19,775 nt of DNA, from positions 1 through 19,775 of the forward strand of contig DWXX01000185.1 of the NCBI GenBank assembly GCA_019118985.1. Reading direction: 5' to 3'. Position numbers and translations under genes: made by a program. Every line of letters starts with the position of its first letter. Position 1 is the stretch's first letter. Shown piece by piece: positions 13,964 through 19,775 of the stretch. A model generated the notes under the pieces. The model made no database searches and was not told where the DNA came from. It saw only the letters and a program-made list of their open reading frames with translations. The stretch is from Candidatus Faecalibacterium faecipullorum (GTDB lineage Bacteria > Bacillota > Clostridia > Oscillospirales > Ruminococcaceae).

Positions 13964-15295
13964 TCACCCTTCCCCCTCTTCCGGGGCGGTCAGCTCGAGC
14001 AGGGCGGCCGACCCGGCCTCGTCCAGGGACTGCACCTGCCGCAGCTTGCGGTTGATGGCCCGGGTGCGGGTGCCGATCAGCTTGTCCAGCTCCTGGTCGG
14101 ACTGGCGCAGCCGCTCCTGCAGCTTGAGCAGCCCGTCGTTGAACTTGGCGAACTCGGTCTTGACCGCGCCCAGCACCTGCCAGACCTCGTTCGACCGCTT
14201 CTGGATGGCCAGGGTGCGGAAGCCCATCTGCAGGCTGTTGAGCAGCGCCGCCATGGTGCTGGGCCCCGCCAGGTTGACCTGGCAGTCATGCTGCAGCCGC
14301 TCCACCATCCCCATGTTGACCGCCTCGGCGTACAGCCCCTCGAAGGGCACGAAAAGGATGCCGAAGTTGGTGGTGTAGGGCGGCTCGACGTATTTCTGGC
14401 GGATGTCCTTCGCCTCGGCCCGCAGCACCTGCTCGAGGGCGCGGCGGGCGTCGGCCACCGCCTGCGGGTCGCCGGCGGCCTGGGCGTCCAGCAGGTGGGC
14501 GTAGCTGTCCCCCGGGAACTTGGAGTCGATGGGCAGCCAGACCGGCTCGTCCCCGGCGCCGGGCAGGCGGACGGCAAACTCCACCCGCGCGCTCGAGCCG
14601 GGGATGGTGGCGACGTTGGTGGCGTACTGTTCGGGGGCCAGGATGTCGGCCAGGATGGCCCCCAGCTGCACCTCGCCCAGGATGCCCCGGGTCTTGACCC
14701 CCGACAGCACCTGCTTTAAGCCGCCCACGTCGGCGGCCAGGGTCTGCATCTCGCCGATGCCCTTGTAGACCTGCTCCAGCTGGTCGCTGACCGTCTTGAA
14801 GCTGTCGCTCACCCGCTTTTGCAGGGTGTCCTGCAGCTGCTCGTCCACCGTGCGGCGGATCTCGTCCAGCTTTTTGGCGTTCTCGGCCCGGACGGCGTCC
14901 ATCCCCTCGGTCAGGGTGCGGCGCATCTCCCCCAGCTTCTGCTCGTTGGACAGCTCCATGGTCCGCAGCCGGCTCTCCACCGTACGCTCCAGGGTGGCAA
15001 AGCGGGCTTCCTGCCCTTTCTGCCCGGCGGCCTGGGACGCGGCCATCTGGCCGGCCATCCCGTCCACCGCGTCCTTGACGCCCCGGACGGCGGCGTAGTT
15101 CTGCTTGCCCAGGGCGTCCTGGCTCATCTGCAGCAGCCGCTCATACTCGGCGGCCTGCTGTTTCAGCCGCTCTTCCATCCAGTCCTTCAGTTCCCGGGTC
15201 TGGTCTTTCTCCCCCGACGGCCTGAAGCTGCGGAACAGCAGCACGATCATAACGGCGAATATCGCCAATGTCAAAAGGTCGGTCAAAGACTGCAT
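13964..15295 (-). CDS. rmuC: RmuC family DNA recombination protein
   Basis: 443 aa. One N-terminal transmembrane helix (about residues 4-22, LTDLLTLAIFAVMIVLLF), a long coiled coil (about 30-190, with heptad-rich RTMELSNEQKLGEMRRTLTE), then the RmuC domain with GILGEVQLGAILADIL (near 208-223), LPIDSKFPGDSYAHLL and NFGILFVPFEGLYAEAV. RmuC proteins limit inversion at short inverted repeats and carry a putative endonuclease-like fold; the exact reaction is not established. AAGGAG is 4 nt before the ATG and lies in the 9-nt gap after the transglutaminase-like gene, so translation is coupled to that operon. Confidence 0.94.
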   Translation of the reverse strand: MQSLTDLLTLAIFAVMIVLLFRSFRPSGEKDQTRELKDWMEERLKQQAAEYERLLQMSQDALGKQNYAAVRGVKDAVDGMAGQMAASQAAGQKGQEARFATLERTVESRLRTMELSNEQKLGEMRRTLTEGMDAVRAENAKKLDEIRRTVDEQLQDTLQKRVSDSFKTVSDQLEQVYKGIGEMQTLAADVGGLKQVLSGVKTRGILGEVQLGAILADILAPEQYATNVATIPGSSARVEFAVRLPGAGDEPVWLPIDSKFPGDSYAHLLDAQAAGDPQAVADARRALEQVLRAEAKDIRQKYVEPPYTTNFGILFVPFEGLYAEAVNMGMVERLQHDCQVNLAGPSTMAALLNSLQMGFRTLAIQKRSNEVWQVLGAVKTEFAKFNDGLLKLQERLRQSDQELDKLIGTRTRAINRKLRQVQSLDEAGSAALLELTAPEEGEG

Positions 15296-15304
15296 AGTCT
15301 CTCC

Positions 15305-16819
15305 TTACAGTTCCTGATAAGAAATCGTCCGTTTGTCGGTGAGGGTCTCGTCCCCCCACAGCCCCACCCCGTCGGCTTCCATCTCGCCGGTCTGGTTGTC
15401 CCAGGGGTCGGCGCGGAAGGCGCGCATCGGCGGGTCGAAGGGGGCGCCGAAGGCGGTGTTGGCCGCCATGCGGTCGGGGTCGAGGCTGCCGAAGTAGTGC
15501 CGGCGGAGCTCCTCGTCCCCGGCGCGGGCCATCGCCGCCCCGTAGGAGCAGTCGGCGTACATCCAGCCTTTGGGCGCGATGTAGAAAGCCGCCCAGTCGT
15601 GGCAGCCGCAGCTGTCGGGGCCGGCGGCCAGGCCGCTCTCCCACCGGGCGGGGATGCCGGCCAGCCGGCAGAGGGTGATGAAGGTCAGGGCCATCACCCC
15701 GCAGTCCCCCCGGCGGTCGGCCGCGCAGCGGGTGGGGATGTCCTCCAGCACGAAGTAGGCCGGCTGGTAGTGGTAGCGGACGTTCAGGGTGATGTAGTCG
15801 TAAAAGCGCCGGGCCTTTTCGGCAGGGCTCGACACCCCCGCGGTCAGCTGGGCGGCCAGTGCCCGCAGCGCGGGGGTAAAGAGGATGTGGGGGGCCTGTT
15901 CCCCGGTGTCGAAGGCGGGCTGGACCGGGTCGGGCGCAAAGCCCATGGGGTCGGCATAGCGGGCGGTGCGGGTGTAGCTGTACCGGACGGCGAAGGCGCG
16001 GTTCTCGGCAAGGTCCGCCTCCCAATAGACCGTCCGCTGGGGCGCGGTCTCGGGCGCGACGCGGGCGGGGGGCTCGCTGGCCCATTCGAGGCGGATGCCG
16101 CTCTGGGCCGGGCAGGCGGCGGGCAGGGGCAGCCAGACCCGGAGATGGACGGCCTGCCGCCCCTCCTGTCTGGCCCGGGCCAGCGCCGCGGCAAAGGCGT
16201 CGTCCGACATCCGGATGCTGGCCTCGAGGGTGATGCGGGCGGCAGCCTGCCCTGTGCGCGCCATCCTGTCATGGAGGGCGCGGCGGCGCGCCCGCCGGGC
16301 GTCGGCGTCGGGTCCGGGGGCCAGCCGCCGGGCGGCAAAGGCGGGGTCGGTGTCCAGCAGCGTCTCGTCAAAGCGGGCGAAGTACCGCTTCTCCCCCTCG
16401 ATGAACCGCCAGTCCACCCGGCCGGCCCTCTCGAGGGCGCGCAGTTCCTCGGCGGTGAAGCCCCGCACCAGCCCCTGCATCCTGGCCACCGCCGCCTCTT
16501 CGGTGTAGGGGTAGTCGGCGGGCAGACGGCGCAGCACCTCCCGGGCGGCCAGCAGGGCGGCCCGCTGCGCGTCCACGCCATGGGGGGCGGGGTTGGCCGC
16601 CGGGCTTTGGGCCCCGCCGTTCTGGCTTTGGGCCCAGTCCTCGGCCAGGCGGGCGTCGATGCGGGCGGCGGCCTCCTTCAGATACCCGGCCGCCTTGAGC
16701 CGGGCGATGTCGTCGGGCAGGGCCGACGCCGGGGCGCACAGCCATTCGTTCTCATCCTGCGCCGCGGCAGGGCTCGTATGCCGCTCGTTCATCTCATTCA
16801 TGCCATTCATGTCATTCAT
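15305..16819 (-). CDS. Transglutaminase-like domain protein
   Basis: 504 aa with no signal peptide. The C-terminal half holds a transglutaminase/cysteine-protease-like domain: Cys373 in RRGDCGVMALTFITLCRLAG, His407 in CGCHDWAAFY and Asp423 in WMYADCSYG, the complete Cys-His-Asp triad. KARRFYDYITLNVRYHYQP (336-354) is the usual lead-in helix. The N-terminal ~190 residues are helical and charged, and the middle (about 195-310) looks like a beta-rich domain before the catalytic core. The start at 16819 has GGGAGGAGG 7 nt upstream and overlaps the stop of the preceding hydrolase (ATGA). The first 11 residues repeat Met-Asn-x. Substrate is unknown; relatives act as peptidases or amidases on peptides or cross-links. 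Confidence 0.85.
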   Translation of the reverse strand: MNDMNGMNEMNERHTSPAAAQDENEWLCAPASALPDDIARLKAAGYLKEAAARIDARLAEDWAQSQNGGAQSPAANPAPHGVDAQRAALLAAREVLRRLPADYPYTEEAAVARMQGLVRGFTAEELRALERAGRVDWRFIEGEKRYFARFDETLLDTDPAFAARRLAPGPDADARRARRRALHDRMARTGQAAARITLEASIRMSDDAFAAALARARQEGRQAVHLRVWLPLPAACPAQSGIRLEWASEPPARVAPETAPQRTVYWEADLAENRAFAVRYSYTRTARYADPMGFAPDPVQPAFDTGEQAPHILFTPALRALAAQLTAGVSSPAEKARRFYDYITLNVRYHYQPAYFVLEDIPTRCAADRRGDCGVMALTFITLCRLAGIPARWESGLAAGPDSCGCHDWAAFYIAPKGWMYADCSYGAAMARAGDEELRRHYFGSLDPDRMAANTAFGAPFDPPMRAFRADPWDNQTGEMEADGVGLWGDETLTDKRTISYQEL

Positions 16820-17904
16820 GCTGTGACCTCCTCCCAGAATGCGGCGGCGTCGGCCAGCCAGCCGGCGGCGTCGGTGCCCTCGCCGCTGCCCGACCCGTGG
16901 GGCGCGTGGCCGTAGACCGCCATCCGATGGGGCACCCCGCACTCTTCCAGGGCCCTGTCCAGCGCGGGGCCCTGCCACGGGGTGAAGATGGCGGCCAGCG
17001 TCAGGTCGTCCCGCCCGAACCAGTGGAAGGTGGGCGGGAAATCGGCCGTCACCTCGGCGTTCAGTTCAATGTTGTAATAGTAGTCCCCGGGGGCCAGATG
17101 GTCCCCGGGCCGGGCCCCGTCGTAGACGTAGAAAAAGCCCGGCTTGCCGTACATATAGTTGACGATGGGGTAGGCCAGCAGCAGGGCCCCGGGTTTGGGC
17201 AGGCCGTAGGTCTTGTACCCCATCCGGTCGGTGCCGAAGATGCCGCACAGATGCGCCCCCGAGGAAAAGCCCACCAGGGCGTAATCCTCCGCCTGCACCC
17301 CGAACTGCCCGGCGTGCTCGGTGATGTACCCCACCGCCCGCGCCAGGTCGGCGTAGTTGGCGTTGTCGTGGATGTCGTGCCCCGACCGGTACTTGAGGAT
17401 GAAGGCGGTGTAGCCCATCTCGTGCAGCCGGCTGACCGCGCCGCAGGCTTCCTTGACGCGGCTGGTCCGCTCCAGCATATTGCCCGAGAGGACGAGGGCG
17501 TACTTGCCCCCCGGCTCTTTGCCGGGGAAATAATAGAGCTCCGCCTCAGCCTTGGCGGGGTCGGCGGCGATCTCTTCCGCGGTGTAGAGGGGGTAGGTCA
17601 CCTGCACCCCGGCGTTGTAGTTGTCGACGATGAGGTTGAGGCCGGCCACCGCGTCGTTGACCACCCCCTTGGTGTAGCGGCGGAGGGTCCAGTCGGCGTA
17701 CTGCCAGGGCTGTTCGGGCAGCAGGCTGCCCCGGTCCCATGTGTCGAAGCCCGACCCCGCGATGGCCTCGTTGGCCCGCATCTCGGCCACGGTGGTCTCG
17801 GGGGTCAGGTAGGGGGCGGCTGCCGCGGCGGGCAGGGCGGCCAGAAAGGCAAACAGGGCGGCCGCCCCGCCGGCGGCGAGGCGTTTCAGGGTCGTTTGGG
17901 TCAT
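16816..17904 (-). CDS. Secreted alpha/beta hydrolase (acetylxylan-esterase-like)
   Basis: 362 aa. Signal peptide: MTQTTLKRLA, then hydrophobic AALFAFLAALP and an AAAAA-APY cleavage region near residue 30; no lipobox Cys, so it is exported. Catalytic features: GFSSGAH (212-218) with Ser214 the nucleophile, WFGRDDLTL (295-303) providing the Asp, and YGHAPHGSG (331-339) providing the His (336). SGHDIHDNANYADLARAVGY (174-193) is typical of BD-FAE/acetyl-esterase-type hydrolases in Firmicutes. Likely removes acyl groups from polysaccharides or small esters outside the cell. AAAGGA is 6 nt before the ATG. It heads the operon with the transglutaminase-like gene and rmuC, from the promoter at 17944-17972. 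The frame is open upstream to 18075, but that crosses the promoter. Confidence 0.87.
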   Translation of the reverse strand: MTQTTLKRLAAGGAAALFAFLAALPAAAAAPYLTPETTVAEMRANEAIAGSGFDTWDRGSLLPEQPWQYADWTLRRYTKGVVNDAVAGLNLIVDNYNAGVQVTYPLYTAEEIAADPAKAEAELYYFPGKEPGGKYALVLSGNMLERTSRVKEACGAVSRLHEMGYTAFILKYRSGHDIHDNANYADLARAVGYITEHAGQFGVQAEDYALVGFSSGAHLCGIFGTDRMGYKTYGLPKPGALLLAYPIVNYMYGKPGFFYVYDGARPGDHLAPGDYYYNIELNAEVTADFPPTFHWFGRDDLTLAAIFTPWQGPALDRALEECGVPHRMAVYGHAPHGSGSGEGTDAAGWLADAAAFWEEVTA

Positions 17905-17927
17905 AGTCAGTCCTTTCCTGTCGGGAG

Positions 17928-17939
17928 GGGAAATTTCCC
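17928..17939. promoter_or_regulatory. 12-bp palindrome at the hydrolase transcription start
   Basis: GGGAAATTTCCC, a perfect dyad centred 4-16 bp downstream of the -10 box, over the expected start site. The position fits a repressor operator; the protein is unknown. Confidence 0.5.
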
Positions 17940-17943
17940 TTCT

Positions 17944-17972
17944 ATTGTACCCGCAGCCGGCCCGCTTGTCAA
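17944..17972 (-). promoter_or_regulatory. Promoter of hydrolase-transglutaminase-rmuC operon
   Basis: On the minus strand perfect TTGACA (17967-17972), 17-bp spacer, TACAAT (17944-17949). It is back to back with the DUF975 gene promoter, 19 bp between -35 boxes. Confidence 0.85.
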
Positions 17973-17991
17973 AACCTTTGGGGCCGCGGCA

Positions 17992-18020
17992 TTGTACTTT
18001 GGCGCAAAATCTGCTATACT
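17992..18020 (+). promoter_or_regulatory. Promoter of DUF975 gene
   Basis: TTGTAC (17992-17997), 17-bp spacer, TATACT (18015-18020), about 40 nt before the start codon. Confidence 0.78.
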
Positions 18021-18065
18021 GGGGCAGTCCGAACCCCTGAAAAACACCAAAGGAGGTTGTGTACC

Positions 18066-18842
18066 ATGTGGACACGCGCCCTTTTGAAAGCCAACGCCAA
18101 GACGGTGCTGCGCCGCAGCTACGGGCGGGTCTTTCTGGCCTGCCTTGTCACCGCCGTCCTCACCGGCGGGCTGAACATCAACTATAACTTCGGCTCCACT
18201 TCCGCCGACCCGGCGGTCGACTTTTTCTACACCGTGGGCTCCGCTTTGCCCGGCGGGGACGTCGCCGCCCTCATCCTCGGCACCGCCGCCGTCATGCTGG
18301 GCATCCTGGCGGCCGTGCTGCTGTTCATCCTGGGCCTGCTGGTGGCCCTTCTGTTCGTGCCGGCGGTGCAGGTGGGCGAAGCCCGCTACCTGCTGCGCAA
18401 CCGCGGGGAGGACCCCGGCTTCGGCACCCTCTTCTCGGCCTTTGGCAACGGGCAGTACTGGAACGTGGTGGGGGTGATGTTCTGGATGAACCTGCGCGTC
18501 TTTTTGTGGAGCCTGCTGCTGCTCATCCCCGGCATCATCAAGAGCTACCAGTACCGCTTCGTCCCCTACCTGCTGGCCGAGAACCCGGCCCTCGACGCCG
18601 CCCGCGCCCTTGAGATCAGCACCGCCATGACAGACGGCGAAAAGCTGAACATCTGGGTGCTGGACCTGTCCTTCTTCGGCTGGCATCTGCTGGGGACGCT
18701 GCTGTTCGGGCTGGGCGGGCTGTTCGTCGCGCCCTACACCCACGCCACCGAGGCCGAGCTCTATTCGGCGCTGCGGGCCAAGGCCATCGCCTCCGGCGCC
18801 GTCACCGAGGCCGAGCTGGCCGGCCCGTCCCTGTATGACTGA
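18066..18842 (+). CDS. DUF975 family integral membrane protein
   Basis: 258 aa with about five to six hydrophobic segments. Family signature is present: FLWSLLLLIPGIIKSYQYRF (146-165), PYLLAENPALDAARALEIS (167-185), and NIWVLDLSFFGWHLLG (195-210) followed by a glycine-rich helix and VAPYTHATEAELYSALR (221-237). Function of DUF975 proteins is not established. A start at 18066 is chosen because AGGAGG is 9 nt upstream; a GTG three codons earlier is less likely. It has its own promoter and no terminator before the GNAT gene 56 nt downstream, so both may share a transcript. Confidence 0.88.
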   Translation: MWTRALLKANAKTVLRRSYGRVFLACLVTAVLTGGLNINYNFGSTSADPAVDFFYTVGSALPGGDVAALILGTAAVMLGILAAVLLFILGLLVALLFVPAVQVGEARYLLRNRGEDPGFGTLFSAFGNGQYWNVVGVMFWMNLRVFLWSLLLLIPGIIKSYQYRFVPYLLAENPALDAARALEISTAMTDGEKLNIWVLDLSFFGWHLLGTLLFGLGGLFVAPYTHATEAELYSALRAKAIASGAVTEAELAGPSLYD

Positions 18843-18898
18843 GCGGCCCTTTCCATAACGCTACAACGAAAGAACGATGCTGTTTGCAGACTGACACC

Positions 18899-19411
18899 AT
18901 GAAAATACGCCCGATGGAGCCCGCCGACTGGCCCGCCGTGGCCGAAATTTACAAGGAGGGCATCGCCACCGAGCACGCCACCTTCCAGACCGCCTGCCCG
19001 CCCTACCCCGCCTGGGACGCCGCCCACATCAAGGAGTGCCGGCTGGTCATCCTGACCCCGGACGGGGCCATCGCGGGCTGGGCGGTGCTGGCCCGGGTGA
19101 ATATGCGCTGGTGCTACCGCGGCGTCGCCGAGGTCAGCATCTACGTCGGCGAGCGGTACCGCGGCCGGGGGTACGGCTACCACCTGCTGCGGGCCCTCTG
19201 CGCCGCGGCCGAGCAGGCCGGCTACTGGACCTTGCAGTCCACCGTCCTGCAGGACAATGAGGCCAGCTACCGGCTGCACCGCAAGTGCGGCTTCCGGGAG
19301 GTGGGCCGGCGGGAGCGGATCGCCCGCGACTGCCACGGCCGCTGGCTGGACACCTGGCTGATGGAGCGCCGCTGCGCCCCCAACGAGCCCGCCGGGTACT
19401 ATAAGCTCTGA
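18899..19411 (+). CDS. GNAT N-acetyltransferase (phosphinothricin acetyltransferase-like)
   Basis: 170 aa. Starts MKIRPMEPADWPAVAEIYKE, carries GIATEHATF (21-29) as in phosphinothricin/methionine-sulfoximine acetyltransferases, AEVSIYVGERYRGRGYGYHL (77-96) containing the acetyl-CoA pyrophosphate loop RGRGYG, and NEASYRLHRKCGFREVG (120-136), the usual C-terminal GNAT segment. It likely transfers acetyl to an amino-acid-like amine in the cytoplasm; the substrate is not decided by sequence. The start at 18899 fits the family N-terminus but lacks a ribosome site; a tiny ORF (ATG 18876 to TGA 18893, Met-Leu-Phe-Ala-Asp) ends 5 nt before it. Followed by a strong terminator. Confidence 0.87.
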   Translation: MKIRPMEPADWPAVAEIYKEGIATEHATFQTACPPYPAWDAAHIKECRLVILTPDGAIAGWAVLARVNMRWCYRGVAEVSIYVGERYRGRGYGYHLLRALCAAAEQAGYWTLQSTVLQDNEASYRLHRKCGFREVGRRERIARDCHGRWLDTWLMERRCAPNEPAGYYKL

Positions 19412-19417
19412 ACAAAG

Positions 19418-19451
19418 GCCCTGCCGTTTCGTTTGTGAAACGGCAGGGCTT
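19418..19451 (+). terminator. Intrinsic terminator after the GNAT gene
   Basis: GCCCTGCCGTTTC pairs perfectly with GAAACGGCAGGGC (13 bp) around GTTTGT. The tail is TTGTCAATTTT, which at the same time forms the -35 box of the next promoter. Confidence 0.88.
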
Positions 19452-19478
19452 GTCAATTTTCCGTTTTTATGCTATTTT
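19450..19478 (+). promoter_or_regulatory. Promoter of the small hydrophobic peptide gene
   Basis: TTGTCA (19450-19455), 17-bp spacer, TATTTT (19473-19478) with an extended TG (TGC before the -10). The start would be near 19485, giving a structured leader of about 93 nt. Confidence 0.6.
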
Positions 19479-19515
19479 TTTGGTGGGTGTTGTCGATAAA
19501 CGGCAAGCGGTGTGT

Positions 19516-19536
19516 CCCCCTTGATTTGATCGGGGG
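19516..19536 (+). other. Leader hairpin 1 of the small peptide mRNA
   Basis: CCCCC (19516-19520) and GAT pair with ATC and GGGGG (19532-19536) around TTG with a 2-nt bulge. Part of the folded 5' leader. Confidence 0.5.
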
Positions 19537-19545
19537 CGCTTCTTT

Positions 19546-19572
19546 GCCCTCCGATCACAATGAAAGGAGGGC
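19546..19572 (+). promoter_or_regulatory. Leader hairpin that hides the ribosome binding site of the small peptide
   Basis: GCCCTCC (19546-19552) is the exact complement of GGAGGGC (19566-19572), which contains the ribosome site AAAGGAGGG, 6 nt before the ATG. The 7-bp stem with a 13-nt loop would block ribosome entry, a usual feature of type I toxin mRNAs. Confidence 0.65.
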
Positions 19573-19577
19573 TGACA

Positions 19578-19661
19578 ATGGGCACTTTTTCCGATCTAAT
19601 CCAGACCGACATCCTGGTCGTTGCCATTATTAGCCTGTTCGTTCAGGTCAATAAAAAATAA
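19578..19661 (+). CDS. Small hydrophobic peptide, putative holin-like type I toxin
   Basis: 27 aa: MGTFSDLIQTD, then a membrane-spanning run ILVVAIISLFV (12-22), and a polar basic end QVNKK. Size and shape (short polar N-terminus, one helix, Lys-Lys end) match the putative holin-like/Fst-like toxins of Firmicutes type I systems, which damage the cell membrane when over-made. A strong AAAGGAGGG site is buried in a leader hairpin. A convergent small RNA ends beneath its stop codon. Its codons (CTA, repeated ATT) and lower GC differ from neighbouring genes, suggesting acquisition. The identification rests on architecture plus peptide character, not on a clear sequence match. Confidence 0.72.
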   Translation: MGTFSDLIQTDILVVAIISLFVQVNKK

Positions 19662-19751
19662 AAAGAAGTAACCGCCCCAGTTCCCCAACTTGTGCGGTTA
19701 CTTCTCTAACCAAACAGGGGGACTACCGTTTGTCCGGCAGCACCCTTTTCT
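19656..19751 (-). ncRNA. Putative antisense RNA antitoxin
   Basis: A minus-strand -10 box (TATACT, 19758-19763) would start an RNA near 19751. It runs about 95 nt through a GGAC/GUCC stem region (19715-19732) and ends at the hairpin of 19664-19705 with a U-rich tail that overlaps the last codons of the peptide gene. It would be complementary to the 3' end of the peptide mRNA, the standard type I antitoxin layout. The -35 box falls outside the window. Confidence 0.65.
19664..19705 (-). terminator. Terminator of the antisense RNA
   Basis: AGAAGTAACCGC and GCGGTTACTTCT form a 12-bp stem, extended by a nested AAGTT/AACT stem around GGGG. On the minus strand it is followed by TTTTATTTTTTATT; on the plus strand there is no U-run, so it mainly serves the antisense RNA. 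Confidence 0.85.
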
Positions 19752-19757
19752 ATGTTC

Positions 19758-19763
19758 AGTATA
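19758..19763 (-). promoter_or_regulatory. -10 box of the antisense RNA promoter
   Basis: TATACT on the minus strand. The -35 box, 17 bp further, would start at about 19781, beyond the window edge, so the promoter is only half visible. Confidence 0.55.
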
Positions 19764-19775
19764 GCGCAAATCCAG

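Noticed and set aside
17905..18075. Longer N-terminus of the secreted hydrolase.
   Set aside because: It would run through two divergent promoters and bury the signal peptide; the start at 17904 has a ribosome site and a clean signal peptide.

Overview
The window reads as chromosomal DNA from a very GC-rich, endospore-lineage member of the Clostridia (Bacillota), most like a gut Oscillospiraceae/Ruminococcaceae relative. This is inferred from the GerW/YtfJ sporulation gene beside scpA-scpB and rluB, the CsoR/CopA copper operon, a biotin-dependent acyl-CoA decarboxylase, an A-type flavodiiron protein typical of anaerobes, DUF975 and DUF4250 proteins, strong AGGAGG ribosome sites and clean sigma-A-type promoters with 17-bp spacers. 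Species cannot be named from this. I see no tRNA, rRNA, IS element, phage gene or CRISPR array.

Layout. (1) 1-1576, minus strand: a biotin carrier cut by the window edge and a short carboxyltransferase, parts of a decarboxylase, with their own promoter in the tail of rluB. (2) 1554-5775, minus strand: site-2 protease, scpA, scpB, DUF2953 protein, gerW-like gene and rluB, tightly packed behind a promoter at 5747-5775; this is the conserved Firmicutes chromosome-segregation neighbourhood. (3) 5826-8115, plus strand: rpmB with promoter and terminator, then a DUF4250 gene, an esterase-like alpha/beta hydrolase with Asp in the nucleophile position, and a TIM-barrel sugar isomerase-like gene, ending at a hairpin shared with the convergent copper operon. 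(4) 8136-11182, minus strand: csoR and copA behind a promoter with a CsoR-type operator. A CopZ chaperone is fused in frame to the CopA C-terminus but keeps its own ribosome site and start codon. (5) 11220-12661, plus strand: an ArsB/NhaD-type (ion transporter superfamily) membrane transporter with its own promoter and terminator. (6) 12683-17972, minus strand: a secreted alpha/beta hydrolase, a transglutaminase-like protein and rmuC as a tight operon, then a separately promoted flavodiiron protein. (7) 17992-19451, plus strand: a DUF975 membrane protein and a GNAT acetyltransferase ending in a strong terminator.

(8) 19450-19775: a visibly less GC-rich segment that looks like a type I toxin-antitoxin locus. 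A 27-codon hydrophobic peptide has a roughly 93-nt structured leader that can hide its ribosome site, and a convergent antisense RNA of about 95 nt ends under the 3' end of the peptide gene. With the fused-yet-separable CopA-CopZ, this is the most interesting part of the window.

The genes divide into housekeeping (ScpA/B, L28, RluB, RmuC), metal and oxygen/NO defence (CsoR, CopA-CopZ, flavodiiron protein), metabolism (decarboxylase, sugar isomerase, hydrolases) and a selfish or stress-type small-RNA locus. Functional assignments rest on motifs read by eye; no database search was run.
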